In this document: in pieces, positions 32,913-43,470 of the stretch
How positions within the stretch are numbered: the stretch's first letter is position 1
Layout of the letters: each line of letters starts with the position of its first letter
From: Canna indica
Taxonomy: Eukaryota; Streptophyta; Magnoliopsida; Zingiberales; Cannaceae
Direction of reading: 5' to 3'
Length of the DNA stretch: 64,000 nt
Assembly: GCA_034359265.1 (NCBI GenBank)
Contig: CP136891.1
Span: forward strand, 63,464,001-63,528,000
Translations under genes and position numbers: made by a program
The notes under the pieces: model-generated
Databases searched by the model: none
What the model was told of the DNA's origin: nothing
What the model saw: only the letters and a program-made list of their open reading frames with translations

Positions 32913-33758
32913 ATTGCAGCAACAGTGAGCAATATGAGCAAGATAAGAGACATCGCATATGCCACGGGAGAATAAAAGTGCTTTTGCCGTCGGCAACAAC
33001 AATAACAACAGCACATGAGGAGCAAAACTAAGCCAAATCCCACATACCAAGCTATGACAATGGTGAATAACGGAATGGTGGTGAAGCCAACAGACTGCAA
33101 ATAAGAGAAAATTAGATAAATGATACCTAATTCAACAAGAATAAGAGAAAAAAGATGCAAAAATCGAGAAGATGAAGTGCTCACAGCCCAGTAATGCTGA
33201 AAACTGATGTTCCAGCCGCCAGGATAACGCTGGTACCCATTCAAGGGGTCCCTCCTGTATGTCTTGTGCGCGGCCAAGACGAAGGTGATGTTGTGGGTGG
33301 TGGCATTCTTCGCCAACGGAAATTCGGCAACAAACCTCCTCCACATACCCAAGCCATGTTGCAGTTCTGGACCTAGACATTCAGAATAAAAATTCAAAAG
33401 CAAAAAAGAAATAAAATTATTTTCCACCTAGAAATCATAAATGTGCAAAGAATCCATGATTAAACACATAAAAGAAGTCGTAACTTTTCCACACAAATAA
33501 ACAGAATGAAATTTCTATTAGAAAAAACAGATTTTGCGAATAAAAAATCAAATTTTCATCGTAACATCATAAATAAAAGGGCAAGAAATGGAGGTGCAAT
33601 ACCTGAAGCGGGCGCCTTCCGGAGCTCAAACGAGAATCGCCGGTGGAGAAGGGAGTAAAGAGGAGGACGAGAAGAAGGACAAATATAGCAAAACTTGGCA
33701 ATCGAGAGAATGGCATGCCTACCCGAGCTCGGCCTTTCTCTGTTTCCGGAGAGGCCAT
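32913..33758 (-). pseudogene. Captured 5' exons of a plant multi-pass membrane protein gene
   Basis: Three exons are visible. Exon 1 (33758-33603) begins MASPETEKGRARVG and encodes a hydrophobic signal-like stretch FAIFVLLLVLLFTPF, ending at CAG|GTATTG. Exon 2 (33372-33185, after tgtctag) gives RRDPLNGYQRYPGGWNISFQ and HYWA, ending GCT|GTGAGC. Exon 3 (33094-32913, after ttatttgcag) gives SVGFTTIPLFTIVIAWYVGF, a Cys-rich CCCYCCC loop and a second membrane segment, ending AAT|GTAGAA. The pattern matches the plant membrane-protein family represented by Arabidopsis At2g25270/At2g12400 (about 500 residues); this is recall, not a search. All later exons are missing. Exon 1 ends in phase 0 while exon 2 needs one extra base, so the join is out of frame. 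Confidence 0.72.
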
Positions 33759-34198
33759 TGTGATTGCAACAAGAAGAACAACAGAGAGGCCATGGGAATG
33801 TCAGAGGTCGAAAAGTTCAATTTTTGCTATTCTTTTATGATTAAAAATTTGTGTTTGCATCCGAAGGGGGAAACAGAGTGGGGAGAAGGGGGAAAGGAGG
33901 ACGAGAGAGAAAGGATGGAGAGAAGAATTAGAGGAGGGGAAGGGCGGGGGACTTGTGGACGTAGGCGTAGAGGAGGGATAGGAGGAGAGATAAGGCATCC
34001 GGGAAGAGGAGAGGGGAATCGGCAGCAGAGGAGGAGGAGAGGGAGAGAAGGAGCTTGACCTGGGGCTCGGAGATGTGGAGGGACGCTCGGGAGCGGGATA
34101 GAGAAAGGAGCACGGAGAGCAGCTGAGGAGCGTCAGAGGAGGGATCGCGAAGGTCGGGAGGGCATTGAGGTCTTTCTCCCTCAATGTCCTCCGTCCTG
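33759..34198 (-). other. Captured 5' flank, purine-rich
   Basis: The region upstream of exon 1 of the captured gene is strongly GA-rich on the plus strand (CT-rich on the coding strand), as in many plant 5' leaders and promoters. Open frames here on both strands are compositional. Confidence 0.4.
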
Positions 34199-34233
34199 TT
34201 TTGGTGTACCGAGAATTTCTCGATACACCAAAA
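34199..34233. repeat. Short hairpin near the right end of the PIF/Harbinger element
   Basis: ttttggtgtaccgagaa pairs with ttctcgatacaccaaaa with a single mismatch, a 17-bp stem with almost no loop. Confidence 0.75.
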
Positions 34234-34360
34234 GGGCTCGAAATCCTATCCCGAACAAGATTTTAAATCCTGTCCCTTCCCATTTTTGCAAAACAAACGG
34301 GGGACAAGAGCCGAAATCCAATCCAGTCCCTCGTTTTTTAACGAAACAAACGGGCCCTTA

Positions 34361-35270
34361 AAGTCAAAAATATTCTTATGGAAGTTTTTTCATAATCGAC
34401 TCCTTATTCGTTCCAGACTTACTGATTTGAGTTTTTCGATTGACCAAAACTGTTTATTTTGTAATTCTAAAATTGAAACTTCAAATCATCTTTTCTGGAA
34501 TTGTGATTTTGCTTCTAACGTTTGGTTTCTCTCGGTCAAAAGCTTAATTGTGATTTTGTTGGTAGGAGTAATTGGCATTATACTAATTTTGTTTGGGTTC
34601 TAATTTGAACTCAAATGCCAAAGCGATTGTTGTCAATGCCTTGTGGACTTTATGGGTTTTTAGAAACAGTATTTTGCATGGTGAAGGACGGCCTACCATC
34701 TCTCATGTAGTTATGAGAGTTTTAAATATTTGTTTGAATTATACTAAGTCACCGGATCCTGAGGGCTCTGTATCAATTTCTACTAATGCTTCAGTATGGT
34801 CTCTCCCTTCGGCGGGTTGCTTTAAAATAAATTGTGATGGTGCTTATCTAGATTCGGATGGGGGAGCTGGTATTATTATCCGGAATTCGCAAGATGAGTG
34901 TTTATATGCTTCTGCCATCTACTTCCATTATTTATCTGTTTTACACTCGGAAGCTACTGCTATCTACTCTACCTTGTCTTTCGCTTTATCCAGGAATATG
35001 GATCAGCTCCTCATAGAGACGGATTGCAAGCAGATTGTGGATACGTACAATCAATAACAAGTCATGTTTCCCATGGAGACACCATAATTTGTTTAGGAAT
35101 ATTTGTAATTTACTTTCTAAATTCAATGATGTAACTTTAGTCTTTGTAAGTCGTTCGACAAACAAAACTACTCATTGGGCAGCAAGCTATGCTCGGAGAA
35201 AGGAGCCCACTATTTGGACTTCTATTCGCCCTCCTGAGTTGGATGTAATCTTGGGTGAGGATTGTTCATC
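34361..35270 (+). pseudogene. LINE zinc-binding and RNase H domains
   Basis: After the insertion the LINE continues with KSKIFLWKFFHNRLL, CLFCNSKIETSNHLFWNCDF (zf-RVT ligands) and, from 34593, WTLWVFRNSILHGE and RNase H: D in KINCDGAYLD, E in LHSEATAIYS, D in LIETDCKQIV. A TAA at 35055 and a frameshift precede the tail NKTTHWAASYARR and IRPPELDVIL (35150-35250). The LINE coding frame on the two sides of the insertion differs by one base, fitting an extra A in the run at 34365-34370. Confidence 0.8.
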
Positions 35271-35349
35271 CTCTACTTTAGCTAATATATATCCTTTTAC
35301 TGTTTGGCAAAAAAAATATTACATTAATATTTTTAAGGAAAAAAATTGA

Positions 35350-36620
35350 CTTTAATACATAAATAATGCTTCTATATATTTGTACCTATTTGAGGTAAAT
35401 AGAAATTAAATAAAAGTTCAAATAAGAGAGGATGTTAATGAAAATTTAAATTACATTTAAATTAGAGAGAGGGGAGAGAGAATGGGAGTATTTATGGAAA
35501 AAAAATTAAATTTGTCACGTATAAAAAAATTAAATGAGAGATGATATTAATGACAAATTAAATTGCATTTAAATAAGAGAGAGATAATGAGAGAATGTTA
35601 ATTAAAAATTAAATTATGAAAAAAAAAAGTAACCGATCATGTATTAAAAAATTAAATGAGAGAGGATGTTAATGAAAAATTAAATTATTGTTAAATAAGA
35701 GAAAGAATGAGAAAATGTTAATTAAAAATTAAGTTATGAAAAAATCTCAGGTAACAGAGAGGGAAATAAAAAATTAAATGAGAGAAGATATTAATAAAAA
35801 AATCAATTACATTTAAATAAAAGAGAGAATGATAGAAGGTGTAAGTAACCGACTAACCGACCATATATAAAAATTTAAATGAGAGAGAATGTTAATGAAA
35901 AATTAAATTACATTTAGATAAAATAGAGAAGGGAAGAATGTGAATAATTACGTATATAAATGTTAAATTGGGAGAGAAATTTTCAAAATTTTCTCTCTCT
36001 TAGTAATAATACTAATTGAATTATCTGAATATTTAATTAGGAGAAAAGATATAAATAGTGAAAAATTCTCTCTCTTAGCCTAATATTTAATTAGGAAAGA
36101 GAAAGAAATTAAATCAATATTTATTTAGGAAAGAGAGAGAAACAACTAATACTAATTTAAAAAAGAATAAATATAACAAATAAATATCCAAATATTTAAT
36201 TATTATTTACAGAGTAAATATAAAAAGAATAAAATAATATGTATTACTAGTTAAAAGATAATAAATATAAATAAATATAATTTTACTTAAATAACAATGA
36301 ATAAGTAAACAAATTTAATATAAAATTACAAATTTTCATAAAAAAACTCCAATAAGAAAGACATAAGGTAATCGAAAATATTATGAAAGAAATTGAAAAT
36401 ATTAAAAAGGGAGAGAAATCATTAAAAGAGGGATTAAAAGAGAGTGAATTGAAAAATAAAGAAAAATTTAATTATGAAAGAATCTCGTAATCGAAAAGGT
36501 AAATTAAAAATTAAATTAAAAAATTAAATGAGAGGCAATAATGTCAATGAAAAATTAAATTAAAGAGAGAGAAGAAAGAAGAGAGAATATGAAAGAATGT
36601 CAATTAAAAATTAAATTATA
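35350..36620. repeat. Diverged AT-rich tandem repeats, period about 110-120 bp
   Basis: The phrase aaattaaatgagagaggatg / ttaatgaaaaattaaatta / catttaaataagagagagaatg recurs near 35426, 35527, 35648, 35768, 35870 and 36515, often followed by 'aaccgaccat' and 'ttaattaaaaattaaattatg'. No gene. Confidence 0.7.
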
Positions 36621-36765
36621 GAAAAAAAATTAAAATTAACACATCAGCCAAACTTGGATGTGAGAGTGCCACGGGGCAATAGTAAATAATTATTAATGAA
36701 AATATTCAATTCCAAACCCTCATCTAATTGACTAATTCACTTTAGGGATATTAGTAGTCATGAAA

Positions 36766-37434
36766 CATTAGGGGTGACAATCTGTGTCGTATCGTATTTA
36801 AACGTGTCGTGTCTAAACGTGTCTCGTGTTATAAAATACTAAATCCGAACCCGACATATTTATTAAATATGTTCGAATATGCAAATTCGAACTCGACCCT
36901 TTTATTCCCGGATTGACACGACACGATACACTTAACCCGTTTAAATAAACATATCTAAACATGTACATGTGTATACACCTACACGATACAATACGATAAA
37001 CATAATTTCAATAGCAAACAAAATAAAAGTTACTGAAATTAAAATTAAACACAGTAGAAAAGACTATTAATAATATGACATACCCAATATCCGTACTTGG
37101 TCATAGACCAAGACAAATACTAATAATAAGCAAAAAATTACAAACTTCATCACCTTCACTACTTTCATTACTTTTCTTAGTATATATAATAAAAGTAATA
37201 CCCCTGTTATCATATAAGAGCACTTTTTAAATTATTTTATGAGCAGTTTTTTACTTTTATATTATATATTTTTATAAACGAGTAAATGAGTTAAACATGT
37301 TCAATAATACGATTAAACATGTTTAGTTAAATATTCAATCCGGATTAAATGATTTAAACTCGTTTAATCAAAACACACATTTAGCCAAACCCGAACCCTC
37401 GTAACTTCGTATTGTGTCAAAAATTATCAGTCCT
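36766..37434. mobile_element. hAT-like non-autonomous remnant
   Basis: Left end aggggtgacaatctgtgtcg and right end (reverse strand) aggactgataatttttgaca resemble hAT termini, and the flanks inside carry many cgtgtcgtgt / acacgacacg subterminal motifs. Imperfect inverted ends, no clear 8-bp target duplication, no transposase. Confidence 0.45.
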
Positions 37435-38030
37435 ATGAATCGTATCCATCCAAAGCTAGGACATATGGACTTGACTATAAATCTTTCTTGTGAATTATCT
37501 TGAACCTTAGGTAGATATTTAAAAATCACTCGGCTAGTTTTATCAATGAATTTAAATTTTAATGTATAGATTAAAATATTATATTTTTCCGTTTAATAAG
37601 TGTTATTAGCAACTATTTAATTATTATTCTTGTTTTTACATTTAATAATATGTTATTAACTTTTATTTAACTATTATTAATATATATTAACTAATTACCA
37701 ATGGATTATGATTTCAATATATATTAAAAAATTTATTCTTTAATAATAGAAATGATAATTATTTATAAAATTATTTTTATAATTCATAACTATTTATTTT
37801 TATTTTTAATAACTACTTCTTAATTAGTTATTCATAATAAGTTATTAATAAAATTAATAATAATAAATATTATTATTTTATTATAAATTGTTTCTTTTTC
37901 GTACATTTTATAAATTATTAATGATTAATTATCAACTAATTGATAACTAGTTAACTATTATTAATATATATAATATTAAATTTAAATATCCAAACACTAA
38001 AACCACTCTCCTGAATATTACCCTACTTCT
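37435..38030. other. AT-rich spacer
   Basis: No gene. Contains TAGTTATT/AATAACTA-rich sequence ('aactacttcttaattagtta') that recurs at 8600-8650. Confidence 0.45.
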
Positions 38031-38039
38031 GAATCCCGC

Positions 38040-38450
38040 CGTCACCCACTCACCTCCCTCTACCCATCCGCAGTCACCTCCTCGGAGGAGGGCACGCCGC
38101 TCCTCTCGCGGTCTCGCCTCACTTCATTTTGCCAGATCTCGCATCTGCTCCCCGTCGCGCCGTTCTTCTCGCCAGATCTCGCATCTGCACCTCTCCTCTC
38201 GCGGTCTCGCCTCTCACAATATCTCGCCGGATCTCGCATCCACTCCTCTCGCGATCTCACCTCGCACTGTATCTTGCAGGATCTCGCATTTTCTGGTGCT
38301 CCTCGTGCGCGCTCGCCGAAACTCGCCGGATCTGCTGCTCTTCGCGCGCTCGCTGAATCTCGCCGGGTTCTGCTGCTTCTCGTCGCTCGCTCGCCGGATC
38401 CTGCTGCTCCTCGTTGACTCTCGCCGGAATCCAGATCCTGCTCTATTGTA
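38040..38450 (+). repeat. GC-rich island of TCTCGCCGGATCTCGC minisatellite
   Basis: An abrupt GC-rich, CpG-rich stretch in AT-rich DNA. The phrase tctcgccggatctcgcat, with variants, recurs at least six times together with tcctctcgcggtctcgcct. It could be a degenerate gene 5' leader: it ends in cattgcaccg|gtaatat, a possible splice donor at 38463. The open frame across it on either strand is repeat-derived and I do not call a protein. Confidence 0.55.
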
Positions 38451-38463
38451 AACATTGCACCGG

Positions 38464-38834
38464 TAATATGACCTATAAAAGTAATTATAGTATTGGTTGG
38501 AAACATTATTGAGGCTATTTCTTTGGCTAAGCTAGTTAATCATCTGCTTGATCTTTATATTATATTTATTGAGGCTATATTTCTTTGTTGAATCAACTCT
38601 TGGTTGAAGACTTAGCAATCAGTATTTGCTCGATGAAGGTGGCTGTTTTTCCCCTTCCTTTTCCGTCCTTTGCTTCTCTTTGTTCCTCCTAGTCACCTTC
38701 CTTTTATTTTCTCTTTCCTTCATTCCCAGTACTTCTTTTCCATTGTCCAGCTCAAAGGGATATTACTGCATTATTACTGCACTTTGATCAATTTAGATGG
38801 CCAGCATCAGGAATGCAAGTCATTTAATATCCAC
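38464..38834. other. Unassigned stretch
   Basis: No convincing exon or repeat. T-rich, intron-like. Confidence 0.35.
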
Positions 38835-38987
38835 CTTTTCTGGGCTGCCTTGATGAAGAGTTGCCTTTTTAGGATTTGAGAGCATGAGCTGTTGCATGTC
38901 CTCGGTAAGATTACTGAATACGGCTTGAAGGTCTGCTTTCAGCTTCTCATATACTGTTGCAGAGTCCTCATTAGCACTACTTGGTTG
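38835..38987 (-). pseudogene. Isolated exon of an unrecognised gene
   Basis: On the minus strand 'tctccattctcag' is a good splice acceptor, followed by exactly 51 codons (QPSSANEDSATVYEKLKA... ending HQGSPEK) and a GTGGAT donor, so phase 0 at both ends. The peptide has normal plant-protein composition with a short amphipathic helix (LKADLQAVFSNLTEDMQQLM) and looks like true coding sequence. I do not recognise the family. No neighbouring minus-strand exon was found, so it is probably a captured or left-over exon. Confidence 0.5.
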
Positions 38988-39224
38988 CTGAGAATGGAGA
39001 AACAGAGATATTAGCATCAGGAATTGTTTCCATGAAACATTTGAACAATATAAGAGTCCAACTTTACCAGTGAATAGTAGGCATCTTTATATTAAACATC
39101 GTGTGTGATTGCACAAAGAGGAAAGAGGAAAGCAGTGTATACAGTGAGAATAATCACCTTAAAAACTAAAAAAAATTGAGTTAAAAACTAACATAACTTA
39201 GATGGAAAATAACTTCATCACCTT

Positions 39225-39430
39225 CTATCTTCAAAGCCATTTTCTTTTTTCTATAAGCTTCTAATAGTCTTTGTTTAATTATTTTTTAAGATCATTTTGA
39301 AAGTGGTGGTTTTGCCAAACCCTTTGTGGGATCTGTTCCAAGGACTAGTAGTGAAGAAGTAAGTTGGATAATTTTTTGTTTGCTTCATTTGGATTAATGA
39401 AAGTCAAATAATGAAAGTCATTGGTAAAGC
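39225..39430 (+). pseudogene. Exon-like segment, copy 1 of a local duplication
   Basis: After 'attattttttaag' an open stretch gives HFESGGFAKPFVGSVPRTSS, ending at gaa|gtaagttgg. The whole segment with intron flanks is repeated at 40260-40465. It may be an exon (about 39293-39358) of an unrecognised plus-strand gene. The acceptor is weaker than in copy 2 (TAAG versus TCAG). Confidence 0.45.
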
Positions 39431-39473
39431 TTACCTTGGCTCGCATCTGGTTCATGTTTCTTGTTTCTAAAAG

Positions 39474-39546
39474 AAAAAAAACACGATTTGCATAATAAAA
39501 TTGAAAGAATCAAGTATGACAATGACAACATGAAGATTGAGCTCAG
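39474..39546 (+). pseudogene. Exon-like segment, helical
   Basis: Between 'ttgtttctaaaag' and a strong donor CTCAG|GTAAGTTT lies a 73-base open stretch coding KKHDLHNKIERIKYDNDNMK, probably helical. It fits between the two duplicated exon copies and may belong to the same unrecognised gene. Confidence 0.4.
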
Positions 39547-40259
39547 GTAAGTTTTTCTCTGCCTAGTCTAACTTCACTCTTTCTTTAATTTAATTTCTAA
39601 TGTCTAATTATGATAGCTCTGTAGCGATGAAGCTGGTATAGTAATTATGATATCATTTTAGTTGGTAGTTGCAGACTTTTAGCTAAAGAAGTTAATCCTG
39701 GTCAAAGAATGTCCATATACAAGTATGATATGGACAGAAATTAGTATTGGGAACCTATGTTCTGCTTGCAATGAAATGTATTAGGTCATGATTGGTTTTG
39801 TGAATAAAAGGCAGTATGGTATGTGCTCTTAAAGCCTGAACCTGGGTGCTAGGTAATTTTATTGTTCCTAAGTGAATTAAAGTAGAAGAAGATAGATAGA
39901 TATATTTGTAAGAGGACAAATCATTAAACTTAGTAAGTTATTAGAGGAGCAAAGGTAAAAAACATCATAAATAGATACCAAGTCTATATAATGCTCCATA
40001 ATGTTATGAATATTATGTTAGAAATGTCTCATTAAACAAACCAAATTCATAGGTAAGTGTGGTGAGATTGTTTTGGTTTGCTCATGGTGATTATTTTTCA
40101 GTTATTTGTTTATTTTATTATATTTATGATGCATTTGAATTTCTTGAAAGATTTGGGAGGCAAAAGGTAGGTGAGAAATGTACATATTTTTTGTAATAGA
40201 CACATTATGTTTATTTAAAGATGTTTGTCTTGCATATTTCATTAATCATAGTCTCATTG

Positions 40260-40465
40260 TCTTCTCAATTTCTATCTTCGAAGCCATTTCCTTTTTCTGT
40301 AAGTTTCTAATGGTCTTTGTTTAATTTTTTTCAGATCATTTTGAAAGTGGTGGTTTTGCCAAACGCTTTGTGGGATGTGTTCCAAGGATTGCTGGTGAAA
40401 AAGTAAGCTGGATAATATTTTGTTTGCTTCATTTGGAATATTGAAAGTCAAATAATGAAAGTCAA
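40260..40465 (+). pseudogene. Exon-like segment, copy 2 of a local duplication
   Basis: 'tttttttcag' then HFESGGFAKRFVGCVPRIAG and a donor at gaaaaa|gtaagc (exon about 40335-40402). About 85-90% identical by eye to 39225-39430, including flanking intron sequence ('gcttcatttgga', 'gaaagtcaaataatgaaagtca'), 1.04 kb apart. This is a tandem exon duplication. Confidence 0.5.
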
Positions 40466-40499
40466 TGGTAAAGTTTACATTGGCAGACACGTGGTTCAT

Positions 40500-41044
40500 G
40501 ACTGGTTAAGATGTCTTCTCGTTTCTTTTTTCCTTTACCATATATACAAGTAAGTTTTGGTGACATGTCATCTAGTTGCATCATTGTCTGGTATTAGACA
40601 CTTTACTATAGAAGCGCACCTGGAATCATTACTTTTGCAAGGGGTGAGTACGATTCGGTTTTTGGTTATAGCTGAACCAAACCACAATAACTGAAAACCA
40701 AAATTTGATAAAAATCAAAATCAAGGCAACAATTATTTAAGTTATTCGTGATTAGATTGTTATTTAATCTATCTTCGGGTGTTATTTAATTTGTAGGGAT
40801 TGTGATTTAGTCTTTGGGTGTTATGTAACTTGTAGGATAAATTTTTTATGTAGAAATTTGTAATGATGGATATTAATACTCTTTTGTAATTGCTTAAATT
40901 ATATATATAATAGCTCGAGACATTTTGTTTATATACATAGATAAATATTTTATTGGTTTTATGAAGAAAAAAATTGTGACTAGATATTTGGTCTCTAATT
41001 ATATATATTTTTTAAAATCTTTACAATAAAGAAGCAAAATTCGG
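40500..41044. other. Intron-like AT-rich stretch
   Basis: No exon recognised. 40640-40860 has repeated 'ttatttaatct' and 'ttgggtgttat' phrases of no clear meaning. Confidence 0.35.
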
Positions 41045-41250
41045 TCGTTTAAGAGTCTATAATGACTTAAATTTCTTTCGTTGAAAGTTGAAGACAATTA
41101 GCAAAAGGCCCATTGTTAAAGGATATTCTTTTGTAATGTTTTTTTGGCATTTCTAGGGATAGGGGTCCTCTCTTCATTTTGGGGCAATAAGATTTTAGTC
41201 GTTTCAATGTATTCTCCTCTCGTTACCGAGCTATCTTCTCTTGTTTGCAG

Positions 41251-41307
41251 GAATTTTTCATTGAACTCGGCTTGAAAAAAATTTCAAAAGGGGAGAGTAG
41301 CAAGAAG
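41251..41307 (+). pseudogene. Exon shared with the right-hand tandem array
   Basis: 'atcttctcttgtttgcag' acceptor, 19 open codons (EFFIELGLKKISKGESSKK) and an intact donor aag|gtacc. In the array at 48-63 kb the homologous exon is 27 bases longer and reads FIEPDLHQYLMVPRKKKFQK. The 27-base difference is in frame. The flanking introns (41045-41250 and 41308-41581) are also shared with the array. Gene family not recognised. Confidence 0.55.
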
Positions 41308-41784
41308 GTACCTTATTTTTCTTTTTTTCATGTAACTTTGCTCTTAACTTTATGATAGTCGTTGTCCTTTTATTAGCTTTAATTGAAGGAGGGACAATAA
41401 CTTTTTTTTAAAATTTTCACGGAGCTAAAGCTAAAGAGAAGTTTATATCCCGACCATTGGTAATTAAGTTTGCTATTTTTTTAATTGTTAAATTCTTTAC
41501 AATTTTTTTATATATGTTGATTATTATTTTTCATTCAATGATTTGTACGAAATTTTTAATTCTACTATAAATATTGATGTGTTTTTTTTATAATTCAAAA
41601 ATTAATATCATTCTTGGTATCATAACCAACAATGAATACATCATATTGTCCCCACATTATCATCAGCAGGTGCTGTATATATATTCTAAATTTTTTACAT
41701 AAAAACATTTATTGTTTTTTATTTTTTTATTAATTTTTATACTAAAAAAAAGAAAGAAGCTAGATTTCTTTTTTTTTTCAAATC

Positions 41785-43470
41785 TTGAAATGCTCCATAA
41801 ATATTAAGGACTTTCGCAGTTGGTTCCTGCTCATTTACAATTCTTAGAATATCTTCTTTCTTTCTTTTCTTTATCAACACTGTCTCTTGTAGAAAAATTG
41901 TAAAAAATTATTATAGTTTTTTTACAAGACATAGTTAATAAAAAAAGATATTCGGAAAGTTGTAACTGAGAAATGACTAATTGTGAGGTTTTTTAATATT
42001 TGTGACTCTACAAATATTAAGGATTTTCACAATTGGTTATTGCTCAGTTACAACTTTCAGAATATTCTTTTCTTTCCTCTTTTTATCAACTCTCTCCCGT
42101 GGAAAAGTTGTAAAAATACAATACAACTTTTCTACAAAAGACCGAGTTGATAAAGGAAGAAGATATTCTGAAAGTTGTAATTGAATAGGAATCAATTGTA
42201 AGAGGTTTTAATATTTATAGCTCCACAAATATTAAGGGCCTGTTTATTTAGCAAAACCAAGTCTATTTTCAAAGTTTCGATTTTACTGAAACCAAAACTG
42301 CTTACGAAAACGTGTTTGGTTCAGCGTTTTCGTGAAACTAAATCGAAACCAAAATGAAAACGAAATCAGTTTTCTTAATAAAAATGAAAAAAATCCGAAT
42401 GTTGTTTTTTGTGGTTTCGTCACTGTCAGTTTTGTTATCAAAATGCAGTGGCAACTTTGTAATTATAAATATTTTTTTTATAAAATTAATTAATTTAAAA
42501 ATAAATCAAACTATATCTAATTTTTAAAAATAAAAATAAAAATAAAAATCATCATTTTCAACTCAAACTATTATCTTAAATTTACAAATTAATTAAACAA
42601 ATCTATATTTAATTGACTCAAACTCAAATTTTAAATAACTCAATTTTCTTAAAGTTGATCTATTTATAATTTAATCAAAATTAATTTTAGACCATTGGAC
42701 TTATTTTTTCTGAAATTTTATAATAACTATTAATTAACTTTTATATCTAATTGAACAAAAAAATCTTAAATTACCAATAACTTAATTAATTAAATCATAT
42801 AAATATTTTATAGCAATATTAGCAAACATTGAATTTTGTAAACTAACTAAATTAATTACTAGTAAAAATGTTCAAGGAAAATTAATATTATTTTTTATAA
42901 CCAAATAAATATTCACTGGTTTTAACTAATTAAAACTGATGTTTTCATTAACCAAACGCGTTTTCAGAAAATTAAAAACTAGAAACCAAAACCAAATTTT
43001 CGAAACTAAGTTTTCAGTTTCACTGAAACCAAACCAAAAAATAATTTTCACTAACCAACCAACACCTAAAGATTTCCACAACTGGTCCTTTTTTATAATT
43101 TCATAATATCATTTTTCTTTATCAACTTTGTCTCTTGTGGAAAAGTTGTAAAATTCGTTATAGTTTTTTCACAAGAAATAGAGCTGTTGAAGGAAGAAGA
43201 TATTGTGAAAATTGTAATAGAGGAAGTATCAATTTTGAGAGTTTTTGATATTTATGACTCCACAAATATTAAAGATTTTTACTATTGGTCCTTGCTCAAT
43301 TACTACTTTCAGAATATTTTCTTTCTTTATCAACTCTTTTTTTTTTTGCAAATGTTGTAAAAATCCTTACAGCTTTTTCAAAAGAGACAGAGTTGATAAA
43401 GGACGATGATATTTTGAAAGTTGTAACTGAGCAAAAAATAATTGTGTGAGTTTTAATATTTGTGAAGTAT
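41785..43470. repeat. Four tandem ~220-bp palindromic units
   Basis: Each unit reads ccacaaatattaaggatttt ... ttatcaactctgtctc-ttg-tggaaaagttgtaa, then the reverse complement back to ttttaatatttgtgg. Units: about 41787-42005, 42005-42220, 42221-43257 (split by the MITE) and 43258-43465. Because each is self-inverted, similar 60-codon open frames appear on the plus strand (42002-42184) and the minus strand (43296-43478); they are not genes. Confidence 0.8.
42236..43066. mobile_element. PIF/Harbinger-type MITE inserted in a palindrome unit
   Basis: Starts GGGCCTGTTTATTTAGC and ends, on the other strand, GGTGTTGGTTGGTTAGTG. TAA flanks both sides (42233-42235 and 43067-43069). Subterminal 'ttttcgtgaaac' and 'ttttcactaacc' motifs are inverted. 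Removing it restores the third palindrome unit. 831 bp, no ORF. Confidence 0.72.

Larger units (their letters stand above)
32130..34357. mobile_element. PIF/Harbinger-type element carrying gene exons
   Basis: Starts GGGCTCGTTTGGTTCGTAAA and ends, on the other strand, GGGCCCGTTTGTTTCGTTAAA, imperfect terminal inverted repeats of about 20 bp. TTA lies on both sides (32127-32129 and 34358-34360), matching the 3-bp TWA target duplication of PIF/Harbinger elements. It interrupts a LINE whose sequence rejoins across the gap. Extra 'tttggttcgtc' and 'tttggttcac' motifs near 32224 and 32268 are subterminal repeats. No transposase is present. The interior holds minus-strand exons of a plant gene, so it looks like a Pack-type, gene-capturing non-autonomous element. 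Confidence 0.82.
30905..35346 (+). mobile_element. 5'-truncated L1-type LINE split by a PIF/Harbinger element
   Basis: The LINE starts inside reverse transcriptase and runs through the zinc-binding domain to RNase H, ending near an A-rich 'ggaaaaaaattg' at 35346. It is interrupted at 32129/34358 by a 2.2-kb element, after which the LINE resumes with KSKIFLWKFFHNRL. It is diverged with many frameshifts. No target duplication was recognised at its ends. Its RNase H is related to that of the LINE at 2583-3533 (both have the IRPPELD/IRPPDLE tail and HWAA box). Confidence 0.82.

Noticed and set aside
33588..34184. Frames of 127-156 codons on both strands, Arg/Glu- or Ser/Pro-rich
   Set aside because: Caused by the GA-rich 5' flank of the captured gene; overlapping frames on both strands and no conserved motif.
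36766..37434. Complete hAT element with 8-bp target duplication
   Set aside because: The termini are only partly alike and the best flank match is about five of eight bases, so it is kept only as a low-confidence remnant.
38060..38506. 148-codon minus frame and 75-codon plus frame
   Set aside because: GC-rich repeat translation (RSREE/ARSGE-type); no domain.
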